Shown piece by piece: positions 46,199 through 58,417 of a stretch of DNA of 64,000 bases. How positions within the stretch are numbered: the stretch's first letter is position 1; each line of letters begins with the position of its first letter. A program made the translations under genes and the position numbers. The notes under the pieces are model-generated. The model had not been told where the DNA came from, searched no databases, and saw nothing but the letters and a program-made list of their open reading frames with translations. Source of the DNA: Coriaria nepalensis (taxonomy: Eukaryota > Streptophyta > Magnoliopsida > Cucurbitales > Coriariaceae). Location: the NCBI GenBank assembly GCA_027186245.1, contig CP114482.1, forward strand, positions 31,391,209 to 31,455,208. Reading direction: 5' to 3'.

Positions 46199-47530
46199 AT
46201 GCCACCAAGAAAGCAACTTACAACATCTATAGTGCCTGAACATAGAAATGATGAGATATCTTCTTCACCACACCATGCAACTACATGTGGAAGGTCAAGA
46301 GTAAGAAATCCTGATGAGTCTAATGTGAGTGATAGACCTCACGAGGGAGCTTCTGCAGCGCCATATATTGATATGGCTAAGGTTTTATCAACCTTCCACG
46401 GGATGAATAAAACAATGATGAATTTAGCCCAAGGGGTTAACAGGGCAATGAATATAATGTCTGGAGCAATATCAGCTTGACAGTTTCTAACTCCAGGACT
46501 AGGTGAACCATCTTCAACTGTGTTGGATTCAAGCACTAAGCTCTCTGAATTTTTAAAGTTGAAGCCTCCTACTTTCTCAAACTCTAAAAACACCGATGAT
46601 CCACAAGTATTTTCGGAAGAAATAGAAAGAAGATGTCAAGCTATGGGTTTTTTTGATAAGAAGATGGTTGAGTTAGCAGCATATCAACTCATAGAACCTG
46701 CCCATCACTGGTTTCAAACTCAAGATTCTAGTACATGAGTTTAGACATAGTTTTTCACAACATTTCTTGATCGTTTTCTTCCTGATAATGTCCAAGAAGA
46801 TAAAGCTTATGAGTGTGAAAGGTTAAAGCAAACTAGTAGAATGAGAGTGTTATAATATACTAAGAGGTTTACTAAGCTTAGTTACTTTTCACCACACTTG
46901 GTTCCCAATGACGCAACAAGGGTGAAGAGATTTGTTAGAGGGTTGGTTGAACCTCTGTTTAAAGTACTAGCCGCTTAAAGAATTACAATATTTTCTACAG
47001 TTGTAGATTGTGCTTGGGTTATAGAGAATCAATCGATGGAGAGTCGAGAAAATTGTGATTAAAAGAAGAAATCTATGTTTGATCAAAGGGAGTCTCAATC
47101 AAAAAGTGGTTATAATAGGGATCGAAAAAGATAGGTTAAAGGGGGAAGGTAACTCAAGAAAATAAGGCATCACATCTCTCTCAGTCTTTTCAACGAGCAA
47201 GTAGTAATTTTTCCCAGCCATTGCTGCAGTGTCAAGTATGTGGAAACAAACATTTTGGATTTTTTTAATGCTTTACAAGAGGGTGTTATAGATGTGGGAA
47301 AATGGGTCACTTTATCCTGGATTCTCCTTTCACAGACAATCCACAAGCGTCATCTCAAGAGTTAATGGGTGGTGCTTTGCTTACACCATCCCTGGCTACT
47401 TCTTCAAAGCCATAACACATTATACAACAAGCGTCAAAAGGTGGACGTGGTATATGTAGTAGAGGCCAAGGTGGTCGAGGACGAGGCAATGGAAATCAAG
47501 GAAGCACAAGAGGAGGATAAGCAAGAGTTT
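46199..47530 (+). pseudogene. Element D gag
   Basis: It starts MPPRKQLTTSIVPEH. After an in-frame TGA at 46478-46480 the same frame continues with SEFLKLKPPTFSNSKNTDDP and then YQLIEPAHHWFQ, a gypsy gag capsid block. Further stops follow. A zinc-knuckle pair appears near 47230-47330, with CQVCGNKHFG and CYRCGKMGHFILDS, the last Cys reading Ser. A Gly/Arg-rich tail follows at about 47430-47520. Confidence 0.88.
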
Positions 47531-47535
47531 TTGCT

Positions 47536-47853
47536 TTGATACAACAAAATGTGCAAGCCTCAAATGTAGTTGATTCAGATACACTTAGAATTAATAATGC
47601 TGATGCAAAAATTTTATTTGATTATGGTGCCATGCATTCCTTTGTTTCTTATTATTTTTCTGGAAGACTGGGTAATGATTCATTTCCATTAGAAAGTTCA
47701 CTAGTTGTAAGCACACCAATGGGAAAAACCGTAGTGGTAGACCGAATTTATAAAGGGTGTGTTGTCCTTGTGAGTGATCATGAATTATGTGATTATCTAA
47801 TTCAATTGGACAACGGATTGTATGGCATACTTGGCCTTTGTGTAAAACACTGA
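47536..47853 (+). pseudogene. Element D protease
   Basis: A 105-codon frame with ILFDYGAMHSFVSYYF, where functional gypsy proteases have LFDSGATHSF. The active-site Ser reads Tyr and the Thr reads Met. Next comes VVDRIYKGCVVL and a short tail before a stop. It is located between gag and RT, as expected. Confidence 0.8.
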
Positions 47854-48003
47854 AGTTAAGGAGAGTAGTAGGCTATCGGATATTCTAGTGTCAATGAGTT
47901 TTTTGAGGTGTTTCTTGAAGATTTGGTAGGGTTACCTATAGATCAAGAGACAAAGTTTTGTATTGACTTAGTTAAAGGAATGGAGCCTATATTTTTTCCT
48001 TCA

Positions 48004-48790
48004 TGTTGAATGGCCCCAATAGAACTGAATGAGCTTAAGGAACAACTTCAAGACTTACTTGATAAGGGTTTTATTTGTCCTAGCACTTCACCGTGGGCTG
48101 CTCCAGTCTTGTTTGTTCGTAAGAAAGACGATTCCCTTCATCTTTTATTGATTATAGACAATTGAATAGAATGATAATCCGAACTATTTGATCAACTTCA
48201 GAGTGCTTGTTGTTTTTTGAAAATTGATCTAAGATCGGGTTATCACCAAATGAAAATAAGGAAGGAGGATGTATCTAAGACTGCCTTTCGTACTCGTTAT
48301 GAACATTATGAGTTCATAGTTATGTCTTTTGGGTTTGTGAATGCCCCAACTACATTCATGGATACGATGAATAGGATTTTCAAGCCATTCTTGGATAACT
48401 TTGTAATTGTTTTTATCGATTCTATCTTGGTATATTCACATAACAAACATGAGCCTGAAGCATATTTGAGAGCAGTCCTTTAGAAGCTAAAAGAACATCA
48501 GTTATTTGTAAAGTTCTCTAAATGTGAGTTTTGGCTTAGTAGTGTCGCATTCCTTGGTCATGTGATCTTTAAATCTTGATTAAGTGTAGATTCTCATAAA
48601 GTTGAAGCTATTAGACAGTGGCCTAGACCCACATTAGTAACTAAAATTCGTAGTTTCCTCAGTTTGGCTAGATTCTATAGGCATTTTATTGAGAACTTTT
48701 ATCATATAGCAACACCTTTGACTTATCTCACATAGAAGAATGTTAAGTTCCAATGGATAAGTAGATGTGAAGAAAGTTTTCAGAAGTTGA
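48004..48790 (+). pseudogene. Element D reverse transcriptase
   Basis: The pieces, in order, are [65 protein letters not shown] and [14 protein letters not shown]. The catalytic FIDD box reads FIDS, so the second metal-binding Asp is lost. The region between FVRKKD and FDQL is deleted or scrambled. It continues past a TAG to [13 protein letters not shown]. Confidence 0.9.
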
Positions 48791-49360
48791 AAGATCATCT
48801 TACCTCTATGCCAGTTCTTGCTTTGCCGACTAGAGCAGGCAGTTTTACAGTCTATTGTGATGCTTCTTTGATCGGATTGGGTTGTGTGTTAATGCAGAAA
48901 ATGGTAGATTTATCACCTACGCCTCCAGGTAATTAAAGAGACATGAGCAAAATTATCCTACTCATAATTTAGAAATGGCAGCAATAGTGTTTGAACTAAA
49001 AATATGGAGGCATTACTTGTAGGGTGAGAGTTGTGAAATTTACACATATCAGAAGAGCTTCAAGTATATATTCACTCAGAGAGACTTGAATTTGAGGTAG
49101 TGTCGTTGGATAGAGTTGTTGAAAGACTATCATTGCACGATTTTATATCATCCGGAAAAGACCAATATAGTGGCAGATGCTTTTAGTAGAAAGTCATTAG
49201 GAAATTTATCTCACATTGTAGTAGGGAAGAGATCTCTAATATCTGAATTGCAAAGGTTAGTTGATGAAGGCATTCTGTTTGAAACTAATGACTTCAGGGT
49301 GTTATTTTCAAATGTGGGAGTTAGACCAATTTTGTTGGATCAAATCAAAACTGCACAGTA
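48791..49360 (+). pseudogene. Element D RNase H and linker
   Basis: It includes FTVYCDASLIGLGCVLMQ, a frameshift, a diverged ASRQLK-like block, FTQRDLNL and LLKDYHCTILYHPEKTNIVA ending DAFSRKSLG. The DHKS motif reads YQKS, losing an acidic residue. The frame at 49116-49361 then runs into the RH-integrase linker. Confidence 0.85.
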
Positions 49361-49369
49361 AAGAGATTC

Positions 49370-50458
49370 TCATTTAAGCAAGATTCAAGATAAAGTTTTA
49401 AAGGGGCAGCATGCAGACTTTACTATTGAGGATAATTGAGTCCTCTGATTTCAAACTCATTTATGTGTACCAGTTATCGATGAGTTAAGACGTGAAATCT
49501 TAGAGAAAACACATCATACAATGTATGCAATTCACCCAAGATCCACCAAGATGTATCGTGATCTTCATGAATTATACTAGTAGGAAGGCATGAAGAAGGA
49601 TGTTACAAATTATGTTTCTAGATGTCTTCTATGCCAATAGGTGAATGCTGAACATCAAAGGCCAGTGAAAACTCTTCAACCTCTTCCAATACCTGAGTGG
49701 AAGTGGGAGAATATAATTATGGATTTTGTTACTAGTTTTCTGCCAACAAGTAAGAGTTATGACTCTATTTAGGTGATTATAAATCAATTAAAAAAATCAT
49801 CTTATTTCCTTTTTGTTAGGATTACTTATAATGTGGCACAATTGGCACAAATTTACATTGATCACATAGTATCTCATCATGGTATTCCAGTTTCGATTGC
49901 TTCTGATTGATGAACTCAATTAACTTCAAGATTCTGGAGAAAATTAAATAAAGCCTTTGGTATAAGGTTAGATATGACAATAGTTTTCCATCCTCAATCT
50001 TATGATCAATCTGAAAGGACTATTCATATATTAGAGGATATGCTATGGGCTTTTGTGATGAATATATGACTAAAATGGAGTTGTTATTTACCACTGGTGG
50101 AATTTCCATATAGCAATAGTTATTAGGCTAGCATTGAAATGGCTCCTCTTGAGGTTTTATATGGACGTAGGTGTAGATCTCAAATTTGTCGGTTTGAAAT
50201 GGGTGAAAGAAAGCTTTTAGGACCAAAATTAGTTCAAGATGCATATGAAAAAGTTTAGTTGATTCGAGAAAAGGTTATCTTTTGCACAAAGTTGACAAAA
50301 GTCATATGCAAATAATAGATGATGAGACTTATAATTTGAGGTTGGTGACCAAGTATTTCTTCGAGTTTCTCCAACAAAGGGTATTATGAGATTTAGTAAG
50401 AAAGAAAAATTAAGTCCAGGGTATATAGGGCCTTTTAAAATATTAGAGAAGATTGGGG
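49370..50458 (+). pseudogene. Element D integrase (truncated)
   Basis: The pieces are LCVPVIDELRREIL, IHPRSTKMYRDLHE, the CLLC zinc pair, PIPEWKWENIIMDFVTSF with the first catalytic Asp, HHGIPVSIASD followed by two stops, PLEVLYGRRCRS and MRFSKKEKLSPGYIGPFKIL. It stops at EKIG near 50458, where an LTR of another family begins. Confidence 0.88.
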
Positions 50459-50461
50459 CAA

Positions 50462-52426
50462 TGGACCTAGCCCGACCTCAACCAAGAAACGACCAGTCTT
50501 GCACCCAAAACTGCCATCGACCACCTAAGAAATTGTCGCAGCATGCGGTGGCTGCCTGTCTCAAATGCCACCATCTCGAATGATTGTTTCCAGACCTCTA
50601 GTCGTTACCCGATCTCTATATTATCGAAAACTTACCATTTGAATCATAAAATTAACTCTTAATGTTTATTTTAAAAGGAGGAAAATAAGAATAGGATGGA
50701 GAGAATTTTCTCTCAACTCTCTCTCTCTCTTCTCTTGGGCAGCACCTTGTTGTTATTGGAACTCTAGGGACTTATGTCCCATAAATAGGAGACACAATCC
50801 CTTTGGACCTTGCCCTACTTGTCTTATTACACCCGATTAACCTTTTAATCTTGTTTAGGTTCCCAAAAGCTCATTTTAATTATCGGTTTTTGAAATTAAT
50901 ACTTATTAATTCTCAATTAAGATTTAATTTTACCCAATAAAATATAAAATTTAATTTTGGGCCCGCTTAATAACCAATTAGGTCTATTAACACTTTAATG
51001 AATAACCGGCTGTTCTTTTGACCCGAAAAATATTTATTGACATTAAATTCATTAAATCTTAATTTAATAAATTTATCTTGTCAAATAACTATTTATCTTT
51101 TCAATTATTTTATTTCAAATTAAATTCAAGTCACACTTTGGATATGCTAGTACTACCGATGTAATTTAAATTAAAAAAATTAAACTTTATAATGAGTTAA
51201 CTCTTAAATCAAGTTCAGAATTGAACATGTAAAAATTCTTTCATGTTTCAAACTAATAGTGATCCAGTCGAACTTTATGTGTGTGACTAGATAGACTCTA
51301 TCTTATGCTAATAGATAGGTCCTAGAAATACTTGTGGGTTTTATCCATTCAACTGAATGAGACTATTTGACCTTGAACACACTTTCAAGTAAAATAGTTA
51401 ATATGATCATCTTACATGATTATTATCAACTCAAACCACCAGATCCACATTGACTTTCAGTAAGGCGTATGGTCCACCCGTGTAATGAGAAGTGTGAGGG
51501 ACCTCATCAAGAACCATAGATGACTATTAGCATACAAGACTGAACCTTCAATTCAATAGTTAATAAATCCTAGGGGATGGTTTGACTGTTAAAGTCCACT
51601 AGATTTTATTTATGAATGTAATATACACTTATGTAATATAGATAATTGATTTAGAGAAAAATATTTTCATATTATTAGACTTTGTGCAAAAATTTGGCTC
51701 CTTGGCATAAGCTATAAGACTAATAGAATCATATTTTCTAATATAGAGGTGATGGATCCCATCTTATCACCCTACAAATTGTGCATATTCGAACATATGT
51801 TCAATAGATTTCCCCTTTTAGTGGCCTTTGGCAAAGGCCACGTAAGACTAACATCAAAACATGATATCTAGTATGCCAGTACTATGGTGATCTTAGGTTG
51901 AAGGATCTTATATACCATATTCACCGTAAAAAGTCATTAACAGTCAATACTATTACCAATTATGTTTTGTCAAGTGATCACCTTTAGTAATCAATATCTA
52001 CTGATTACCTACATGCCTATCCCGGTATCATCCAATACCGATGAATATGAGATAATCATTTTTCTTCCGAAGATGATAGCGCATGTAATAGTCTCTCCGG
52101 ATTGTCATTATCCCATAATGAAAATCCTATGACTATGAATGATTTGGATCTTAGACTCTCACCAACTTAGATCTCACTTATCACGATCAAAATCATGAAT
52201 CCAATAGTATGTCTAAAATATGAGATTCTGGTAAGTATGCAAAAATTCAAAGATGCATGCAATTCACTTTTTCCAACCTAATAACAACATGACAAAGCAT
52301 AATATGCTCTAATTAAGTGCTATGCATTTAGTTATATGGATGATTTATATAATTTAAGATTGATTCTCATAAGTAAATGACCTGATCGGGTCATACTTGA
52401 TTGGCGTGACAGATATATTACTTTCA
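50462..52426 (-). repeat. LTR of a copia-type element inserted in element D
   Basis: On the minus strand it starts TGAAAGTAATATATC at 52426, preceded by a purine-rich tract containing GCAAGTAGGAGAT, a typical copia 3' LTR junction. It ends near GGTCCA at 50462. CCTATTTATGGG at 50792-50781, with CT/GA microsatellite sequence downstream, may be its promoter and leader. Its internal region is missing because element B follows at 52473. Two further fragments of the family lie at 43190 and 23390. Assignment to copia is tentative. Confidence 0.6.
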
Positions 52427-52472
52427 ATCTCCTACTTGCAATAAAACCAATCGTGTTACTGAATATCATTCA

Positions 52473-54129
52473 TGTAACACCCACCCTACTAGCCCTTTCT
52501 GTTTATCGAACACTTAGGAAGAAACACGAATAGCTGGTAGGGGTGTTACATTATAACTTAACCCTTACAAGCCTTTTGACCAAAATAACGTAATAATTTG
52601 AGCTTTTTATAAAATATAATTGAAATCCTTATCATAGGAAATTAATCTCAAAACTTCTAACCAAGAACTATTCTTTTTCAAAAAATATATATATACACAT
52701 ACATATATAAGCTTTTCTAAGAGGTTTAAATTTTTTAGACTTTTTGCTTTCCACAGGTCGTGTCCCATATGTACAATCCCACGAGACCGATCTTCTTAAT
52801 TTGCCTGATCCTTAGTCTACGACATTACCTTTGTAATTTTCTACAACAAAAGGTAAACTTTAGTGAGGGTAAGTATAGGGTACTACTCACATGTATTAAT
52901 CCTTTAATGACTATTTTAAATTAATACATTTGTAACTTATATCTAGCATGCTTGATTTCCTATCTTTCTATATGCTCGGGCCGTGAGGATGTTGCTGCCA
53001 TGATTTCAACTGATATCTAATCAGTGGTCCGCTATGGTCATTGCAACAATCCGCTATGACCTTTTCTTTAAAATTATCCGGAGTCTTTTATAATTGACAA
53101 TCGATCCTTCTTATGACCCGGCAACACCCACTTTAATGTTATCTATATGCATGCTTATGATTTTTATTTACTTTAGCATAACATTAACTCCTTTTAGATC
53201 GGAAGTATGAACCTATGCATTTAATCATAGCATGTTAAAGCTTGTATTATCCTTAAACCATTATGTTATATTATGTTCATACTAGTCATGATCTCATTTT
53301 TAGCATGGTAATATTTTATTTTTACTAAACATGCTATATAACAATTATAATCTTAATATCAACATTAACCTTAGCATAATAACTATTATATTCAATTCAT
53401 CATGCTTCTTAATGATTATACTATCCTCAAATCATAAAATAATTATTTAAATAATTTTAGCATCACAACAACAAACAAACAAACAATATCCTTATGTTGT
53501 AGTGAGACAATACTTATAGAGTTTGGCAGAGGATTGACAACTTGAAGTTACTAATTCTCTTTTTCTTTTGTTTCCCTCTTTCTTCCTTTTTCTCTTACTC
53601 TCTTTTCCTTTCCTTTCTTTCTTGCTGATTTTAACTAACGGATGTGGTTTTACAGTGAAAAGAGTATGTGGTTAGTCATGCCATTTAGTATATAATTATG
53701 ACAAGTGTGTGCCATATGTCTTGATGACTACTCTTAGTGATGACTAATCCAAATAAATGATGATTATGCTACTATGTCTAGCTATCTTAACATTCATGGT
53801 GTACATGTTAACTCCCTTGCATATTGACAGTGTCGACCCTGTCGACTTATCGAGCACGTCGACCCGTCGAGCACATCGACCCGTCGAATAGTTCTGAGTA
53901 TTGGAGGCATCGACCCCATCGAGCCATTCACCTATTGAAAGCATCGACCCTGCCGCGACCCTATTTACCCATTTGCATATTGAAGGTGTCAACCCTGTCG
54001 ACCCCGTCCCCCCGTTCCTGTTAACTTCTGAAATTATTAAAACAAAACTTTTTAAAAATTACTAAAAAGGTCCCGTTTAATTTTATTTTTATTTTATTAT
54101 GCATAGTTTAGAAATATTGAGGATGTACA
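52473..54129 (-). repeat. 3' LTR of element B
   Basis: It starts TGTACATCCTC at 54129 after the purine-rich GGATGGGAGAA, and ends GGTGGGTGTTACA at 52473. It aligns with LTR A, sharing the terminal hairpin (arms 52473-52493 and 52531-52550), the GCCGTGAGGATG region and the purine-rich leader. It carries an extra TCGA island. Length 1657 bp. Confidence 0.87.
53822..54012. repeat. TCGA-rich repeat island 7 (element B LTR)
   Basis: Words such as GTCGACCCTGTCGACTTATC, CGACCCGTCGAGCACATCGA and GTATTGGAGGCATCGACC. LTR A has no such block at the matching position (about 7150-7300). Confidence 0.9.
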
Positions 54130-54139
54130 TTCTCCCATC

Positions 54140-54980
54140 CTTATAAAAATATCATCCTTGAAATTTAGAACAACTCTACTGCCCCATTATGATTTTTCAA
54201 CAGAACTTTAACTGAGGGAATAGTCTTATTCCTTAGTACCTTATCCCTTCTATCAATTCATCTACATGTTAATTAATTCTTAATTATTCTAAAAAAATTC
54301 AATCACATATCTATCCTCGACCAATATTCTATATCTTTTTTATAGATGTACTTACAGAATTTCGAAACTTATTTCTTTGGAAAACTAACTCATATTGTGG
54401 TGTTTCAAGGCTTTCTTAAAAATCGTAAGAGTCTAGTCATTGATGATACTTTTCTTAATATTTTATCAACTATCCATAAGTCTTAGAATTCAAGCTTATC
54501 AATAAACCTTAAATTTTTTTTTTCTTAACACTATTTCTTGTTTGATTTTCTTTATTCCTTCATCTGACTCTTGTGCACCCTCGATATCTTCAAGTATGGT
54601 GGGTTGAAGGGTTAAAGCTGACAATCATCCTATCAACAACTCTATTTTTGCATTATACACCTCCTTTTTTAATGGCATTGGTAAGGCATGTAGTGTAGCA
54701 AGGCGCTGAAGATTTTCAGCTTTCCTCGTGTGATATCGTATTTCACAATCATAATCTTTGACTAATTCTAGGCACCATATTTATCTCATGTTGAATTCCT
54801 TCTGTGTGAAGAAATACTTCAGGCTCTTATGGTCGATATAAATTTTACATTGCACTCAATAGAGGTAGTGTCTCCAAACTTGTAGGGCAAATACTACAAC
54901 AGCTAGTTCCAAGTCATAAGTTGGGTAGTTCTCTTCATATTCCTTAAGCTTTCGAGAAGCCTAAGAGATTACTTTCCTGT
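54140..54980 (-). pseudogene. Element B RNase H, integrase start and chromodomain scraps
   Basis: 54540-54980 matches the RNase H end and integrase start of element A (A 8925-9360). 54170-54250 matches part of the element A chromodomain region (A 7615-7690). The integrase core between them is gone. Stops are frequent. Confidence 0.75.
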
Positions 54981-54981
54981 T

Positions 54982-55960
54982 TTACATCAAAACTCTTCCT
55001 AATTCTAGTTTAGAAGCATCACTATATATTACGAATCTATTTTTACCATTTGGAATCGTAAGACTAGGTGCATTAGTTAATTTCTCCTTTAACTCTTGAA
55101 AACTCTTCTCAGTTGCTACGAACCATTGAAACTTATTGTTCTTGAGAGTAAGCCCAGTGAGTGGTATGGCGATTCTAGAAAATCCTTCAACAAATTGCTT
55201 ATAATATCCAGCTAGTCCTAGAAAACTTCGCACTTTAGAAGCATTCTTAGGTCTAGGCCACTTGCTTACTGCTTCAACTTTAGAGGGATCCATGAAAATA
55301 CAATCCTTAGAAATTATATGTCCAAGAAAAGGAACTTGATCGAGCCACAATTCGTGCATTTTAAAATTCGCATAGAGTTTATGATTCTTTAAGGTTTGCA
55401 AAATCACCATTAGATGCTTCACATGTTCCTTTTCGGATTTTAAGTATATAAGAATATTGTCTATAAAGAAAACAACAAATTTTTCTAATATTCTTTAAAT
55501 ACCCTATTCATTAATTCCATGAAAGCGATTGAAGCATTGGTGAAACCAAATGACATGACTAAAAATTAGTAGTGACCGTACTGCATCTGAAAAGCTATCT
55601 TTGGGACATCACTTTCTTGAATCTTTAGTTGGTCGTACCCAGATCTTAAGTTGATCTTGGAAAACACTGACATTCCTTAGAGCTGGTCAGAAAAACCATC
55701 TATCCTCAGAAGATGGTATTTATTCTTTATAGTAACTTAGTTGAGTTCTCTACAGTCAATGCACATTCTCATTAACCTGTTCTTTTTTTTCATGAACCAT
55801 ACTGAAGCTCCCCAAGGTGAGAAACTAAGACAAATATGCCTTTTGTCGAGTAAATCTTGCAGTTGTACCTTGGGCTCTTTTAATTCAGCTGATGCTATAC
55901 GATACGGAGCCTCTGAGATTGGTGTTGTTCCAGGTATTAGATCTATTATGAACTCAATTT
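54982..55960 (-). pseudogene. Element B reverse transcriptase and start of RNase H
   Basis: The frame at 54982-55422 contains [34 protein letters not shown] and [17 protein letters not shown]. Upstream, broken frames give [31 protein letters not shown] and FVVFFIDNILIYLKS. The FIDD box reads FIDN. The order and spacing equal those of element A. Confidence 0.9.
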
Positions 55961-56149
55961 CGTGATCTAGGGGAAGTCTTAGTTATTCCTTAGGAAAGAT
56001 TTCAAGAAAGTTGTGGACTAGTGGAATGTCTTCACTCTTCAGTTGTTGTTCCTTGTCCGTATCCACTATGGTGGCAAGGAATCACTCGCAAGCACTTTTC
56101 AGCAGTCTTGCTGCCTTAATGGCGGATAATAATGAAATATGGCTTCTCT

Positions 56150-56780
56150 TTGAATCTCCAACAAATTCATTTATTTTTTCTCTCGGTATGTTGAATATCA
56201 CCTTCTTCCTTCAATAATCTATTATGGCGTTATATTTTGAGAGCCAGTTTATTCCTAATATAATGTCAAAATTTTGCATATCTAATATTACAAGATTCAC
56301 AAATAATTCCACATTGCTTATATTCATTAATATGGCTCACAACCAATGAGTCAACATTAATACGTCTCTTGAGGTTAGTGTTGTACTAAACACCTCAGCT
56401 AGTTGGTCTATGGAATGCTTAATTTTATCAATAAATTTTAGTGCAATAAAAAATTGCATTGCTCTTGAATCCATTAAAACAAAAGTGGAAATTCCATAAA
56501 TAAGAACTTGACCTTTGATGGTAGTAGATGGAGTCGCTTCTGCCTCATCCTAGAAGATGGTAAACACTTTGGCATTAGATTTTTCCTGCTGCCTTTCGAT
56601 CTTCTTTGGGTTATAGCAAAACTTAACAACATGTCCTCGTTCTCCACAGTTATAACATTTCTTAGTTCCGACTCTACATTCTCCAATATGACATTTGCCA
56701 CACTTATTACATTGGCTAAAAGGTTTTCCATATGCTTGCGAACCTTGACACTTATTTTTCTTGTTTTGTCATCCATCTTG
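56150..56780 (-). pseudogene. Element B protease and gag zinc-knuckle region
   Basis: The reading around 56735-56608 has CNKCGKCHIGEC and CYNCGERGHVVKFC, the paired zinc-knuckle pattern of Tekay/Del gag. Downstream, a protease-like stretch with FVLMDSRAMQFF replaces the usual DSGATHSF. The ORF at 56474-56776 in another frame is a shadow. Confidence 0.82.
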
Positions 56781-57490
56781 ACTTTGAGTCAAAATTCCTA
56801 TTTCCAAACCTCTTCTTATTATTCCATCGAGCTCTAAACCTTCACTGGTTTTCATGGACTATTGTGTTGAGGATTGGACATTACTTTGGATTTCGAAAGT
56901 TGCTCCTCCTACATGTTCTTTCTTTGCAACTTCGTTATGTCCCTGCACCTGAATTGCTCGTGGTTGATCAATTCTTATTGCCTTATCTACCACCTTTGAG
57001 AAAGGTGCATTGTCCAAATCTGCTATTTCCAAGTTCTTGCGAGTGTTAGAGCAAGGACCTTCTTAAAGTGTTTTACCTTGAAGATGTTCATAGCTACCAC
57101 GTGCGGTGCATATCTGGACAGCTCATCGAATTTTAACAGCAATTCCTCCATTGATGAGTTGCCTCTTCGTAGGTTTCAAGAATTCCTTTTCTTTCTCTTC
57201 TACTAAAACCACAGTTACATACTTGTCTTCTATCAAGTTTTAAAACTCAGTCTAAGTCATTGTTCCAATATTATGGATACTTGTCATGGTATCCCACCAA
57301 TAACTTTTGTCGTCTCATAATAGACATGTCGCACAATATATTTTTTTGTTATCAAGAATGTTCGTAGAGTTGAAGAGTCTTTCGAAGGTTCCGATCCAAT
57401 TTTTAGCTAACCTTAGATCATGGCCACTTGAAAATTTGGGTGGTTTATACTTCTGAAATAGTTGAGTACAACCAAAAGAAAATCAAGCAA
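56781..57490 (-). pseudogene. Element B gag, N-terminal part
   Basis: A leftward reading from about 57460 gives LFQKYKPPKFSSGHD followed by NWIGTFERLF. This matches the start of the chromovirus gag (KYKPP-x-F, W-x-x-x-x-E-x-x-F). Many stops follow. Beyond 57490 no start codon can be assigned. Confidence 0.75.
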
Positions 57491-57868
57491 CTAAGTTAAA
57501 CTACGATCAAAGGATAGACGTAACAATTAGTAAAGGTAAGTGAACTGTCGGCCTTTACCTTCCTAAGTTCTGGAGATGGTGCATACTAAGCGGATTTATA
57601 GGATTAATAAAATATGAAGCTAATGAGTAGAATACTCAAGTTGAGCAAGATAAGGGAATGGTTTTTGGGTTAAGTCGAAATCTGAGAAGGAAATGAAACA
57701 AAATAGAACAACCAATCTAAAATTTAATCGCATAAACTAACTCTAGAAATAAAAATAGAATATAGACCTGTAGGTTCTCTTGGATATACGCGTTTGGCCA
57801 TGATAAGATTCATGATGAACCTTGAAACTTTTATGGAAGAACACTAGACATCGTACCCTTCAAAATGA
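57491..57868. other. Junction between elements B and C
   Basis: Likely the 5' leader of element B and the insertion site of element C. No primer-binding site for B was found here. Confidence 0.35.
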
Positions 57869-57919
57869 TGTAAGATTGGAAAAAATTAAAATGAGGAATT
57901 AAAAAGATTTAGAAGTTAA

Positions 57920-58240
57920 CATGAAAGGTTGACGGGGTCGATGGGGTTGATGCCTTCAAATATGCAAAAAGGGTCGAAGGGTTGACGCCTTCAAATACAA
58001 TGGCTCAACGTACTCTCTGGGTCAAAGGGGGTCGACTGGATCCACAAAGCCGATGGGTCGACACCTCGACGCCTCTAGTATGTAAGACACTCTACATGTC
58101 GAAGCGGGGTCGACCAGGCCGACCAGGCCGACGGGGGTCGGCCCCTTCAAAAATACGAATGGGTCCATGGGGTCTACACTGTCGACATATTCTATGGAGT
58201 CCATGTACTCTACGGGTCGACGAGGGTCGAGGCCTACAAT
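57920..58240. repeat. TCGA-rich repeat island 8 (element C LTR)
   Basis: Words such as GGTTGACGGGGTCGATGGGG, GACCAGGCCGACCAGGCCGA and GGGTCGACACCTCGACGCC, in the U3 region upstream of the TATA box. Confidence 0.9.
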
Positions 58241-58410
58241 CTATGAGAGAAATAACGTGGACGCCTTGCATGTTAAGAACAACTGCCGTAACATATTAAT
58301 CACCTTTTAATTGGATTAGTCATCCCTACAAAGTGTCCACCAAGACGTATGGCATACATTTTTCACAATTATAGACTAAATAGCATGACTAATCTTACCC
58401 TCCCTTACAC

Positions 58411-58417
58411 TATAAAA
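58411..58417 (+). promoter_or_regulatory. TATA box of the element C LTR
   Basis: TATAAAA preceded by CCCTTACAC and followed about 30 bp later by the purine-rich leader. LTR A has the same layout (TATAAAAGCC reading leftward at 7121-7112). Confidence 0.7.

Larger units (their letters stand above)
43470..50458 (+). mobile_element. Ty3/gypsy chromovirus-like element D, interrupted
   Basis: A plus-strand element: 5' LTR (5' end truncated), primer-binding site, gag, protease, RT, RNase H and integrase. It is cut at 50458 in the integrase tail by another LTR. Its 3' LTR is missing. Its RNase H wording (FTVYCDASLIGLGCVLMQ) differs from element A ([18 protein letters not shown]), so it represents a second sublineage. 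Many stops and frameshifts. Confidence 0.9.
52473..57490 (-). mobile_element. Ty3/gypsy chromovirus element B, degenerate
   Basis: A minus-strand relative of element A with LTR, polypurine tract, chromodomain scrap, RNase H, RT, protease and gag in that left-to-right order. Relative to A, most of the integrase (A 7700-8920) is deleted, with scraps joined near 54255-54535. No 5' LTR or primer-binding site is seen on the right, where element C begins. Confidence 0.9.
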
